The notes: a model not told the origin generated them from the sequence alone. A DNA stretch of 64,000 nucleotides from Hymenobacter psychrotolerans DSM 18569 (GCF_900142395.1 NZ_FRAS01000006.1:124001-188000); one strand, 5' to 3'. Positions 33,389 through 43,743 are shown, counted from the stretch's first letter. Translations and numbers: made by a program.

Positions 33389-34453
33389 ATGTATACGTTC
33401 AATCCCGGCCCTTCACAGGTGTACCCGCAGGTGCGCCAATACCTTCAGGATGCCTTCGATGAGGGCTGGCTCTCGGCGCCGCACCGCGGTGAGCGGTTTA
33501 CGGGCCTGATGCGCCAGACCGTGCAGGAGCTGAAAAACAAGCTCAACGTTCCGCAGGACTATACCGTGTTCTTCATGAGCTCGGCCACCGAATGCTGGGA
33601 AGTGCTGGCCCAGAGCCTGACGCCGCGCAAGAGCTTCCACCTCTACAGCGGCGCGTTTGGCGAGAAGTGGTACGAGTATGCCAAGGCCCTGCGTCCGGCC
33701 TCGGTAGGCTATCCGTTCGGCCTCAACGAGGTGCCCGATGTAGCCGCCCTGCCCCTGCCCGACGACGAAACCGACCTGGTGTGCATCACCCAAAACGAAA
33801 CCAGCAACGCCACCCAGCTGCGCGACGGGTTCATTCTCAACCTCTACAACCGTCTGGGCTCGGCGCTGCTGGCCGTCGATGCCACTTCCTCTATGGCCGG
33901 CGTGCAGCTCAAGTACATCAAGGCCGACGTGTGGTATGCCTCGGTGCAGAAATGCTTCGGGCTGCCGGCCGGTTTGTCGCTCATGATTCTGTCGCCGCGG
34001 GCCGTGGCACGCCTGCGCGAAATCAACGAGCGGAGCCACTACAACTCGCTGGCCTCGCAATATGAGAAGATGCTGAACTGGCAGACTACGCACACGCCCA
34101 ACGTGCTCAATATCTACCTGCTCTACCGCGTGCTGCAGGACCGCCCGGTCATCAAAGCGGTGCACCAGCACCTGCAGGACCGCGCCACCAAGCTCTACGA
34201 CTACTTCGAGCAGGCCACCCAGCTCACGCCCCTCGTCACGAATCCCGAAACCCGCTCCACCACCGTCATCGGCCTGCAGGGCACGCCCACGCTCATCGAG
34301 GAAGTGAAGCGCCGCGCCCTGGCGCAGGGCCTGCAGCTCGGCAACGGCTACGGCAACTGGAAGGCCGGCAGCCTGCGTATTGCCAACTTCCCGGCCATTC
34401 CGGACGCCGCTTTCGAGCAGCTGGTGCAGTTCTTTGCCAAAGAGTTTGCCTGA
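33389..34453 (+). CDS. Class V aminotransferase, SerC-like
   Basis: A 354-residue PLP enzyme of the phosphoserine/alanine-glyoxylate aminotransferase group. It opens with NPGPSQVYPQV, typical of SerC (NPGPA), has the helix ATECWEVLAQSL, the Asp of VDATSSMAGV that contacts PLP, and the PLP Lys in SVQKCFGLPAG (about residue 190). The C-terminal domain ends with GSLRIANFPAI. The most likely reaction is 3-phosphohydroxypyruvate to phosphoserine in serine synthesis, but substrate is uncertain because the C-terminal substrate residues are not decisive. Confidence 0.85.
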   Translation: MYTFNPGPSQVYPQVRQYLQDAFDEGWLSAPHRGERFTGLMRQTVQELKNKLNVPQDYTVFFMSSATECWEVLAQSLTPRKSFHLYSGAFGEKWYEYAKALRPASVGYPFGLNEVPDVAALPLPDDETDLVCITQNETSNATQLRDGFILNLYNRLGSALLAVDATSSMAGVQLKYIKADVWYASVQKCFGLPAGLSLMILSPRAVARLREINERSHYNSLASQYEKMLNWQTTHTPNVLNIYLLYRVLQDRPVIKAVHQHLQDRATKLYDYFEQATQLTPLVTNPETRSTTVIGLQGTPTLIEEVKRRALAQGLQLGNGYGNWKAGSLRIANFPAIPDAAFEQLVQFFAKEFA

Positions 34454-34458
34454 AACCA

Positions 34459-34554
34459 ATGAGTGAATAGGTGAATGAGAGAATGAGTGAAGATTCCGCC
34501 CTCTCAAGGGACATTCACTCATTCAGTCGTTCACTCATTCAGTCATTCACTCAC
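34459..34554. repeat. Inverted simple-sequence repeat in the serC-marC spacer
   Basis: AATGAGTGAATAGGTGAATGAG-like words (34459-34491, written here only in part) face CATTCACTCATTCAG words (34512-34554), again filling the whole spacer between two co-directional genes. Confidence 0.8.
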
Positions 34555-34559
34555 TGCCT

Positions 34560-35120
34560 ATGTTTAGCCTCAAGGAAATCTTTTCCGTTACGCTCACGCT
34601 CTTCGCCGTAATTGATATTCTGGGTTCCATCCCCATTATCATCCAGATCCGGCAGCGGGAGGGCAAAATCAACTCCGAGAAAGCCACGCTGGTGGCCGGC
34701 GTGCTGATGTTCGTGTTCCTGTTTCTGGGCCAGAGCATCCTGAGTTTGTTCGGCGTCGATTTTCAGTCGTTTGCGCTGGCGGGGGCCATTATCATCTTCC
34801 TGATTGGCATGGAGATGATTCTGGGCATCGAACTGTTCCGGCACAACCCGCTGGCGGCTTCGGGCTCTATTGTGCCGCTGGCGTTTCCGCTCATCGTGGG
34901 GGCCGGCACCATGACCACGCTGCTCTCGTTGCGGGCCGCCTACTCGCTGCCCAACGTGCTGGTGGGCATTGCCGTGAACCTGGTGTTCGTGTACGGCGTG
35001 CTCAAAAGCTCCGCCTGGATTGAGCGCAAGCTGGGCAAAGCCGGCGAAGACATCCTGCGCCGCGTGTTCGGCGTGATTCTGCTGGCTATTGCCATCAAGC
35101 TGTTTAAAAGCAATTTCTGA
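34560..35120 (+). CDS. MarC family integral membrane protein
   Basis: A 186-residue protein with six membrane segments of the MarC/YhgN family. Signature stretches are FAVIDILGSIPIIIQI in the first helix and ASGSIVPLAFPLIVGAGTM in the middle. Function is unresolved; early links to multiple antibiotic resistance were not upheld. It follows the aminotransferase on the same strand but is separated by a 106-bp palindromic spacer. Confidence 0.9.
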   Translation: MFSLKEIFSVTLTLFAVIDILGSIPIIIQIRQREGKINSEKATLVAGVLMFVFLFLGQSILSLFGVDFQSFALAGAIIIFLIGMEMILGIELFRHNPLAASGSIVPLAFPLIVGAGTMTTLLSLRAAYSLPNVLVGIAVNLVFVYGVLKSSAWIERKLGKAGEDILRRVFGVILLAIAIKLFKSNF

Positions 35121-35122
35121 TG

Positions 35123-35207
35123 TTGGGGTCTTAGGAGCTTTGGGTCTTGGATAGTAAGAATTCCTACTGGCACGAGAAATCCAAGACCCAAAGCCCCTAA
35201 GACCCAA
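35123..35207. repeat. Inverted repeat in the marC-rnhA spacer
   Basis: Arms 35123-35152 and 35179-35207, about 29 bp with one or two mismatches, each made of two GGGTCTTGG/GGGTCTTAG words. They enclose a 26-nt loop and fill the spacer. Confidence 0.85.
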
Positions 35208-35214
35208 ATAACCT

Positions 35215-35682
35215 ATGATTTACCTGTTCACCGATGGCTCCTCGCGCGGCAACCCCGGCCCCGGCGGCTACGGCGCCATTCTGCGCTTTGGGCCCCACGA
35301 AAAGGAGCTGTCCGAAGGCTTCCGCCTCACTACCAACAACCGCATGGAGCTGCTGGCCATCATCGTGGGCCTGGAAGCCATCAACCGCCCCGAGCTGCCC
35401 ATCACCGTCGTCACCGACTCGAAGTACGTAGTAGATTCGGTGGAGAAGAAGTGGGTGTTTGGCTGGGAAAAGAAGGCCGACTTCGGCAAGAAAGCCAACG
35501 AAGACCTCTGGCGCCGCTTCCTGAAAGTGTACCGCCAGCGCAAGGTTTCGTTTAAGTGGGTGCGCGGCCACAACGGCCACCCCGAAAACGAGCGGTGCGA
35601 CCAGCTGGCCGTGCGCAGCGCCACCGGCACCAAGCTGCTGGTAGATGAAGGCTACGAATTGATAGAGGCGCGGCGGGGCTAG
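35215..35682 (+). CDS. rnhA: Ribonuclease HI
   Basis: A 155-residue endonuclease that cuts the RNA strand of RNA-DNA hybrids. Catalytic residues are Asp7 in TDGSSRGNPGPGGYG, Glu45 in NNRMELLA, Asp68 in VVTDSKYV and Asp129 in ERCDQLA, with His119/His122 in the flexible loop. The handle region is basic (KKWVFGWEKKADFGKK). Length is normal for the family. Confidence 0.96.
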   Translation: MIYLFTDGSSRGNPGPGGYGAILRFGPHEKELSEGFRLTTNNRMELLAIIVGLEAINRPELPITVVTDSKYVVDSVEKKWVFGWEKKADFGKKANEDLWRRFLKVYRQRKVSFKWVRGHNGHPENERCDQLAVRSATGTKLLVDEGYELIEARRG

Positions 35683-35785
35683 GGAACAGGCTAGAGTAGC
35701 TTTTGCAGTGGCCTTTACCTAGTCAACAAGTGCAATACTGGAGCGCTAAGACACACATTAAATTGCAGAACGACTTTGATACTAT

Positions 35786-36247
35786 ATGATAAAGTTTCTC
35801 TGGCTTCTTGCGTTTTCTATATTCTCCATCTTCCATGGCACAGCTTACGCATCGTGCATAACTATACACATAAACAAGAAATACATTAAGAGCCGAGCAA
35901 AAACTGCATCGTTAATATGTACTGCTACACTTATAAAATCGTCGACAGCTATTAGCCACGATTATTCACCTTTTGATGATTATATAAAGGGCTATCCTGT
36001 TACATGTTATACATTTTTACTAAATAAGGTATGGCGCGGCAAAACAGGAGACACACTTGTATTGAAAACAAATCCAAAATACAATGACCTGTCTTACCTT
36101 GGGTTCAAGCAAAAGTATTTACTTATGCTTGAATCCAATTATTTAGATCAATGCGACCCACTGCTTAGCTATTTCACTATTCGAGATAAAGAGCTTGACA
36201 AGCTGTTTCAAAAACCGCGTTTTCGTAGAATTCTGCCACCAAACTAG
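35786..36247 (+). CDS. AT-rich secreted protein, TIMP/netrin-like layout
   Basis: A 153-residue protein with a signal peptide (residues 1-22, ending AYA) directly followed by Ser-Cys. The mature part reads like bacterial tissue-inhibitor-of-metalloprotease/netrin-like proteins: N-terminal Cys, a strand TASLICTATLIKS, then TCYTFLLNKVWRGKTGDTLVLKT and QKYLLMLES with a Cys near the end. Codon use and base composition are far more AT-rich than every neighbour, suggesting recent acquisition. Function unknown. The rnpB promoter begins immediately after its stop codon. Confidence 0.7.
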   Translation: MIKFLWLLAFSIFSIFHGTAYASCITIHINKKYIKSRAKTASLICTATLIKSSTAISHDYSPFDDYIKGYPVTCYTFLLNKVWRGKTGDTLVLKTNPKYNDLSYLGFKQKYLLMLESNYLDQCDPLLSYFTIRDKELDKLFQKPRFRRILPPN

Positions 36248-36255
36248 TACCTTTG
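36248..36255 (+). promoter_or_regulatory. rnpB promoter -7 element
   Basis: TACCTTTG directly after the stop codon of the AT-rich gene; the RNase P RNA 5' end at about 36262 is seven bases downstream, the expected distance. Confidence 0.75.
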
Positions 36256-36261
36256 CCCGCA

Positions 36262-36655
36262 GTGATGAGTCGCTCCACCGCGGCGCCTCAAGGCGACGAG
36301 GAAAGTCCGGGCAACACAGAGCACCCTGCTTCCTAACGGGAAGGACCGGGCGGCGCGAGCTTCCCGGGACAGCCAGTGCCACAGAAAATACCGCCTACGT
36401 TGCCTTCGGGCAGCCGGTAAGGGTGAAAAGGTGCGGTAAGAGCGCACCAGCGGCTGGGCAACCAGTCCGGCTGGGTAAACCTCAGGGGTTGAAAGACCAA
36501 ATAAGCTGGCACGCGCCCCGTGAGGGCGCACCGGGCGGCTCGTCCGGCGCCAGCGGGTAGGTTGATGGAGCCTTTCCGCGAGGACTGGCCTAGATAAATG
36601 GTGGAGGCGCTACCCTTCGGGGTGGCGTACAAAACCCGGCTTACAGACTCATCAC
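36262..36655 (+). ncRNA. rnpB: RNase P RNA (type A)
   Basis: The catalytic RNA of RNase P, which matures tRNA 5' ends. The ends pair as helix P1 (36262-36271 with 36646-36655). Conserved CR-I GAGGAAAGTCCGGGC follows P3; AAGGGTGAAAAGGTGCGGTAAGAGCGCACC (part: GGTAAGAGCGCACC) is the P10-P11 region; GATAAATGGTGGAGG-like CR-V precedes the ACAAAACCCGGCTTA end. Length (about 394) and order match bacterial type A RNAs. It is transcribed from the box at 36248 and terminated by a GC-rich hairpin. Confidence 0.97.
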
Positions 36656-36664
36656 CCCGGCTTT

Positions 36665-36697
36665 CGGCCGCCGCAGCTTCGGGTGCGGCGGCCGTTT
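36665..36697 (+). terminator. rnpB terminator
   Basis: An 11-bp GC-only stem (36665-36675 and 36684-36694) with an 8-nt loop followed by TTT, 10 bp after the RNA end. Confidence 0.75.
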
Positions 36698-36713
36698 GCG
36701 TTGGGCCCACCGC

Positions 36714-36959
36714 TCAAACACCACTTCTTTTATTGAAGTAGGTTGCCTACGGCCGCGAACCATTTGCTTTTACTGAGCCGGACGTTCCGGTTCGATGAAA
36801 ACAATGGGTTGAGAGCTACCGGATGCCCCGGTAGCTCTCAACCCATTGTTTTCATGGTCATTGGCATTCCGGCTGCTCAAAAACCAATGGTTTTGCTAAA
36901 CCTTCGTGCCCGGTTGCTTGAAAACAATGGTTTTTACCAAACCGGGGCGCATGCGTGAG
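36714..36959. repeat. Degenerate 41-bp-period repeat array with hairpin
   Basis: A 24-nt motif of the type TGAAAACAATGGTTTT...AACC starts at 36796, 36878 and 36919, spacings of 82 and 41 bp. Weaker units in the same phase start near 36714 and 36755. Most units end with a CCGG-N5-CCGG-like mini-palindrome. The unit at 36796 is followed by an exact inverted copy, forming a 28-bp perfect hairpin (36795-36822 and 36828-36855). The rest of this 378-bp spacer has no gene except the rnpB terminator. Confidence 0.65.
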
Positions 36960-37033
36960 CTAGCGGGAAGGGTATGTCGTTTGCGCGGCGGTTTTCGTTA
37001 CTTTGGCTTTTCCCATTTCCCTTACTGGAGTCT

Positions 37034-38191
37034 ATGCCCCGCATTCTCATCATCGACGACGAAAAGGCCATCCGCAACACGCTGAAGGAGATTCTTGAGT
37101 ACGAAAGCTACCAGGTAGATCAGGCCGAGGACGGCCCCACGGGCCTCGACATGCTTATCCGCGACAAGTACGACGTGGTGCTCTGCGACATCAAAATGCC
37201 CAAAATGGATGGCATTGAGGTGCTGGAGCGGGCCAGCGTGCTGGCCCCCGATGCGGCTTTTATCATGGTATCGGCGCACGGCAACGTGGAAATGGCCGTG
37301 GATGCCACCAAGAAGGGCGCCTACGATTTTCTGCAGAAGCCCCCAGACCTCAACCGCCTCCTCGTGACGGTGCGCAACGCCCTGGACCGCACCAAGCTGG
37401 TGGCCGAAACCAAGACGCTGAAAAAAAAGGTGGCTAAGAGCTCCGAAATGGTGGGCTCGTCGGAGGCGCTGGGTGCCGTGCGCAAAGCCATTGAAAAGGT
37501 AGCGCCCACCGATGCGCGCGTGCTCATCACGGGTCCCAACGGTGCCGGCAAGGAGATGGTGGCCCGCCAGCTGCACGAGCTCAGCAACCGCGCCAACGGC
37601 CCGATGGTGGAAGTGAACTGCGCCGCCATTCCTTCCGAGCTGATTGAGTCTGAGCTGTTCGGCCACGAGAAAGGCTCATTTACGTCGGCTGTGAAGCAGC
37701 GTATCGGCAAGTTTGAGCAGGCCGATGGCGGCACACTCTTCCTCGACGAAATCGGCGACATGAGCCTTTCGGCCCAGGCCAAAGTGCTGCGGGCCCTGCA
37801 GGAAAACAAGATTACGCGGGTGGGCGGCGAGAAGGAAATTTCGGTGAACGTACGCGTGCTGGCCGCCACCAACAAAAACCTGCTGCAGGAAATTGCCGAC
37901 CGCAACTTCCGCGAAGACCTCTACCACCGCCTCTCCGTCATCCTGATTCAGGTGCCGGCCCTCAACGACCGGCGCGACGATATTCCGGAGCTGATTGAGA
38001 AATTCCTCAAGGACATTGCCAACGACTACGGCAACAAGCCCAAGAAGATTGACGCCGCCGCCCTCGACTACTTGAAAGGCCTCGACTGGCGCGGCAATAT
38101 CCGCGAGCTGCGCAACGTGGTAGAGCGCCTCGTCATCATGAGCGACGACACCATCTCAGCCGAAGACGCCAAGGCGTTTGCGGGGAAGTAG
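37034..38191 (+). CDS. NtrC-like response regulator without DNA-binding domain
   Basis: A 385-residue regulator: receiver domain (1-120; phospho-acceptor Asp52 in LCDIKMPKMDG, Lys near 104) and AAA+ sigma-54 activator domain (about 140-370; Walker A GPNGAGKE near 166, LFLDEIGDM Walker B). The usual GAFTGA loop, which contacts sigma-54, reads GSFTSA (about 214-219). The protein stops at DAKAFAGK without the C-terminal Fis-type helix-turn-helix. Such short forms exist in Bacteroidota. No histidine kinase lies beside it. ATG 37034 is chosen because the receiver domain starts there. Confidence 0.9.
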   Translation: MPRILIIDDEKAIRNTLKEILEYESYQVDQAEDGPTGLDMLIRDKYDVVLCDIKMPKMDGIEVLERASVLAPDAAFIMVSAHGNVEMAVDATKKGAYDFLQKPPDLNRLLVTVRNALDRTKLVAETKTLKKKVAKSSEMVGSSEALGAVRKAIEKVAPTDARVLITGPNGAGKEMVARQLHELSNRANGPMVEVNCAAIPSELIESELFGHEKGSFTSAVKQRIGKFEQADGGTLFLDEIGDMSLSAQAKVLRALQENKITRVGGEKEISVNVRVLAATNKNLLQEIADRNFREDLYHRLSVILIQVPALNDRRDDIPELIEKFLKDIANDYGNKPKKIDAAALDYLKGLDWRGNIRELRNVVERLVIMSDDTISAEDAKAFAGK

Positions 38192-38221
38192 CAGCTTGGA
38201 ACCGGGGCTTATCTGAAAGAG

Positions 38222-38312
38222 CCTGTCATCCTGAGCAGCGCGAAGGACCTTACCACGTTGAACAGAACCGTTCTGGCGTGATAAGGTCCTTCACTGCGTT
38301 CAGGATGACAGG
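38222..38312. repeat. Dispersed palindromic repeat, copy 2
   Basis: Outer arms 38222-38234 and 38300-38312 (13 bp, CCTGTCATCCTGA) and inner arms 38242-38252 and 38282-38292 (GAAGGACCTTA) give a two-storey hairpin of 91 nt between the convergent regulator and LuxE-like genes. Confidence 0.85.
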
Positions 38313-38334
38313 TTGCCTTCAGAAGGACAGGCAT

Positions 38335-39333
38335 TTACACCATCTGATTGCAGCCGCGGATATCCGAGTTGTCCATCCGGCCGAGCACTTCGAAGGAGCC
38401 ATCGGGGTGCAGGCGGGCCAGGTCCTTGGTTTCGATGAAAGCGCAGGAATCCACATTGGCCAGATCGATGACGTTGATGGCGCCGTCGGGGCGGGTTTCG
38501 CTCAGGGCGAACGGGTCGGCGGGGTCGCGGAGCAGCACCCGCAACTGGGGCGGGGCATGAAAGCGGCCGTCGCCGAAGCTGTAGGCCTGGCTGAGCAGCT
38601 CGGTCATGCCGTACTCGGAGTGGATGCCGGCCGGCCCGAACGCCTGCTGTAGCTCCTGGTGCAGCTCCTCCCGAATCATTTCGCGGCGGCGGCCCTTCAT
38701 GCCCCCGGTTTCCAGCACCGTGAGATTTTGCAGCTCCGGCGCCGCGCCGTATTCCGCCGCCAAGTCCAGCAGTGCATAGCTCACGCCAAACAGCAGCACG
38801 CGCCGCCCGGCCTGCTTTGCAGCGGCCAGGGCCTGTAGCAGCGCCGCATGGTCGTGCAGGAAAAACGCCGGCTGCTCCTGCCCCGATTCCCGGGCGAAAT
38901 AATCGACCATCGCCACCAGCGACGAATGGCCCTGCTCCAGATATGAGGGCAGCAGCGCCAGAAACGTCCAGTTCTGCAAAGGGCCGTAGTACTGCTCGAA
39001 AATGCGGGCGGCGTTGCGGCGGTACAGCTGCGGGTCGCGGAGGCGGTGGTGGCTGCGCTGCTGCCGGGTGGTGCCGCTGCTCAGAAACAGCTCCTGCGGC
39101 TCCCAGCTCCCGGGCTCGGTGCGCACATCGTGGGTTTTAAAGAACTCGATGGGCAGAAACGGAATATCGGTCAGCTGCTGCACCTGCTGCGGGTCGCGGC
39201 CCAGGGCGGCCAGGTAGGCAGCATAGGGCGGGCAATGCCGGGCCTGATGCCGGAACAGGCGCAGGACCGCCGCCGGCGCGGTGGCGGCCGTCAGGTGGGG
39301 CAGTGCCGTGAGGTGTTCGTCGCGGAAACTCAT
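38335..39333 (-). CDS. LuxE-like acyl-protein synthetase
   Basis: A 332-residue adenylate-forming enzyme of the LuxE family, which activates fatty acids and passes the acyl group to a partner protein. Visible: IPFLPIEFFKTHDV, the loop LFLSSGTTRQQRS (P-loop-like SSGTT), FLALLPSYLEQGHSSL, HSEYGMTELLSQAYS and the C-terminal RMDNSDIRGCNQMV. The partner reductase is the LuxC-like protein at 18269-19282. No luciferase genes are seen, so fatty aldehyde supply for another purpose is likely. Confidence 0.88.
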   Translation of the reverse strand: MSFRDEHLTALPHLTAATAPAAVLRLFRHQARHCPPYAAYLAALGRDPQQVQQLTDIPFLPIEFFKTHDVRTEPGSWEPQELFLSSGTTRQQRSHHRLRDPQLYRRNAARIFEQYYGPLQNWTFLALLPSYLEQGHSSLVAMVDYFARESGQEQPAFFLHDHAALLQALAAAKQAGRRVLLFGVSYALLDLAAEYGAAPELQNLTVLETGGMKGRRREMIREELHQELQQAFGPAGIHSEYGMTELLSQAYSFGDGRFHAPPQLRVLLRDPADPFALSETRPDGAINVIDLANVDSCAFIETKDLARLHPDGSFEVLGRMDNSDIRGCNQMV

Positions 39334-39444
39334 TGTAGCGGAGCGGGGTTTGCAGAGAGAATAACAATTGGCGGGCGGCTTCGTTGAGAAGTTGTACCTT
39401 TTGCCCGTCGCACTGGCGCTTTATATCGTAGTTTCCGGCTTCCT

Positions 39445-40029
39445 ATGACCATGTTTCGTACTCTTCGCGCAGGCTTACTTATTGGGGTGGGCAGCCTGGC
39501 CATCGGCTCTTGCATCAGCCCGCCCGACTTCCCCGACACGCCCAGCATCGAGTTCAAGGACCTGAGTGTGCAGCGGCACATCGTGAATGGCGTCACGGCC
39601 GTTGATTCGGTTGTCGTGACAATCGGCTTTAAGGATGGAGACGGCGACCTGGGTCTGAATGAGGAAGAATACAACAACCCGCCCTATCAGCGGCTCAACA
39701 CAGATGGCAGCCTCAACCTCAACCACTGGAACTACTACTTCAACCTGTTCGTGAAAGCGCCGGGCGAAACGGAGTTCAAGCCCTACCGCGTAACGCCGGA
39801 GCTGCTGGAACTGCGGCCGGAAGACTACTACGGCCAGTATCCGCACCTGGAGCCAAACAGCGAGAAAAAGGCCCCCCTACAGGGTAACTTGCGCCTGCGC
39901 CAGGGGTTTGCGTTGGGCTCGCCGTTCTATCCGGGCCAGGAAGTGCGGTTTGAAATCACCATCAAGGACCGCGCCCTCAACACCAGCAATACCGTCACGA
40001 CTTCCAGCTTCGTAGTGGCCCCCCGCTAG
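39445..40029 (+). CDS. Lipoprotein with Asp-rich calcium-loop-like motif
   Basis: A 194-residue lipoprotein. The signal ends in a lipobox with Cys in LAIGSC (about residue 29). The mature protein contains GFKDGDGDLGLNEEE, an Asp-rich loop resembling a calcium-binding loop that recurs in Bacteroidota lipoproteins, and a beta-rich remainder ending EVRFEITIKDRALNTSN. It is probably outer-membrane anchored; function unknown. ATG 39445 or 39451 could start it. It ends at a strong terminator. Confidence 0.75.
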   Translation: MTMFRTLRAGLLIGVGSLAIGSCISPPDFPDTPSIEFKDLSVQRHIVNGVTAVDSVVVTIGFKDGDGDLGLNEEEYNNPPYQRLNTDGSLNLNHWNYYFNLFVKAPGETEFKPYRVTPELLELRPEDYYGQYPHLEPNSEKKAPLQGNLRLRQGFALGSPFYPGQEVRFEITIKDRALNTSNTVTTSSFVVAPR

Positions 40030-40049
40030 CCTTTCCGTAGCCCGCTACC

Positions 40050-40102
40050 AACAGCAACGCCCCGCCGGCCGTGCCTAGCACAGCCGGCGGGGCGTTGCTG
40101 TT
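40050..40102. terminator. Bidirectional terminator
   Basis: A 20-bp perfect inverted repeat (40050-40069 and 40083-40102) with four further pairs in the loop, between convergent genes ending at 40029 and 40109. Confidence 0.85.
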
Positions 40103-40108
40103 AGAGGA

Positions 40109-42502
<2,394 letters not shown>

Positions 42503-42601
42503 CAGATCAGCAGATTCAGCAGTGGGCATAAAACGGATGGGGGGAGATGTTGATGCCTGATAAACGGGAGCGGAAAAACGGGCCTGTAGTGAACAGGTGC
42601 C

Positions 42602-42609
42602 CAAAAGTA
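42602..42609 (-). promoter_or_regulatory. Promoter -7 element for the E1 gene
   Basis: Minus-strand TACTTTTG, matching TAnnTTTG, 73-107 bp upstream of the two candidate start codons. Confidence 0.55.
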
Positions 42610-42667
42610 CGGATTTGGCCGGGAGCATGCGTTGCCCCGGTGCTTACGCAGCCGGACCGATTTTGTA

Positions 42668-42675
42668 TATCTTTG
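42668..42675 (+). promoter_or_regulatory. Promoter -7 element for the DUF1573 gene
   Basis: TATCTTTG, matching TAnnTTTG, 120 bp upstream of the ATG at 42795; divergent from the E1 promoter 59 bp away. Confidence 0.55.
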
Positions 42676-42794
42676 GCAGGCAGAGCGTCGGAAGCCCGCG
42701 TTTTGCTGTGCCGGGCCGGTTTTGCGCTGCTTTAGCAGCCTGGGCGGCCGGCGCCGTTTGCTCACGTTTTCACCACCCTGATTTCCGCTTTGTT

Positions 42795-43568
42795 ATGAAA
42801 CACCTTGCCTCCCTCCTGCTCTTTGTTGTGCTGGCGTTCAGCAGCCGCGCGCAAGGCGTCATCTCCTTCGAAAAAGACACGCACGATTTCGGGAAGGTGC
42901 CGGAAGGCACCATGGCGACGTACGAGTTCCGGTTCAAGAACACCGGCAACCAGCCCATCATCATTGCCAACGTGCAGGCTTCGTGCGGCTGCACCACCCC
43001 CGACTGGACCAAAACCCCGGTACTGCCGGGCAAATCGGGCATCATCAAGGCTATGTACAGCAGCGCCGGCCGGCCGGGCGTCTTCAACAAAACCGTGACC
43101 GTGACCAGCAACGCCAGTACGCCCAGCGCGGTGCTTACCGTGAAGGGTGACGTAGTATCGAAGGCGGAAGCCAAGGCGACGCTCACGCCGACGCAGCTGG
43201 GCCAGTCGCCGCGCCTGGTGCTGGACCGCACCACCCACGACTTCGGCAAAATGGAAGCCGGCCAGCAGGTGACGGCCAAGTTCACGGTGAAGAACACCGG
43301 TAAGCAGCCGCTGGAGCTGGGCATGCTCACGTCGGGCTGCAACTGCATCGGCTACAAGTCGGTGCCGCCTACCATTCAGCCGGGTAAGAGCGCCGTGGTG
43401 GAAATCCTGTACGCCCAGCGCCAGATCGGGCAGATGACGGATGTGGCAACGCTGAGCTCCAACGACCTGAACGGCGACGTGAAACTCACGCTGAAGGCCA
43501 ACATCGTGCGCGACCTGAACGGCTCTAGCATCCTGAAGGAAAGCGGCGCCGTGGTGCCGTTCAAGTAA
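42795..43568 (+). CDS. Secreted protein with two DUF1573 domains
   Basis: A 257-residue protein with a signal peptide (1-19, ending SRAQ). Two DUF1573 Ig-like domains follow, at about 22-115 and 140-240, each starting DTHDFGKV or THDFGKMEAG and containing the F-F-NTG-Q-P and Cys-x-Cys elements (SCGCTTPDW and SGCNCIGY). Such domains are widespread in Bacteroidota periplasmic or outer-membrane proteins; function is unknown. ATG 42795 gives a proper signal peptide; the frame is open further upstream. Confidence 0.9.
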   Translation: MKHLASLLLFVVLAFSSRAQGVISFEKDTHDFGKVPEGTMATYEFRFKNTGNQPIIIANVQASCGCTTPDWTKTPVLPGKSGIIKAMYSSAGRPGVFNKTVTVTSNASTPSAVLTVKGDVVSKAEAKATLTPTQLGQSPRLVLDRTTHDFGKMEAGQQVTAKFTVKNTGKQPLELGMLTSGCNCIGYKSVPPTIQPGKSAVVEILYAQRQIGQMTDVATLSSNDLNGDVKLTLKANIVRDLNGSSILKESGAVVPFK

Positions 43569-43586
43569 GCCGCTGCTTAAAGCCAT

Positions 43587-43687
43587 TGTCATCCGGAGCA
43601 GCGCAAAGGACCTTATGCCGGCCGAACGAGTCAGAACCTGGCTAATCGTTCGGTTGCATGAGGTCCTTCGTGCTGCTCCGGATGACA
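43587..43687. repeat. Dispersed palindromic repeat, copy 3
   Basis: Outer arms 43587-43602 and 43672-43687 (16 bp perfect), then AAGGACCT (43606-43613) with AGGTCCTT (43661-43668), then CCGAACGA with TCGTTCGG (43622-43629, 43646-43653). It sits between co-directional genes, directly before the ald promoter. Confidence 0.85.
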
Positions 43688-43743
43688 CATTTTTATACCG
43701 GGGCCTGCACAGATAGAGTGCCGGCCATTCGGCGGCGAAGCCC

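Noticed and set aside
36743-36958. A 71-codon coding frame in the repeat array
   Set aside because: Its amino-acid sequence merely mirrors the DNA repeats (ENNG words) and the frame is not supported by composition or family.
36714-36959. CRISPR array
   Set aside because: The repeat units are degenerate, the repeat and unique parts are each about 20 bp, one unit is inverted, and no cas genes are present.
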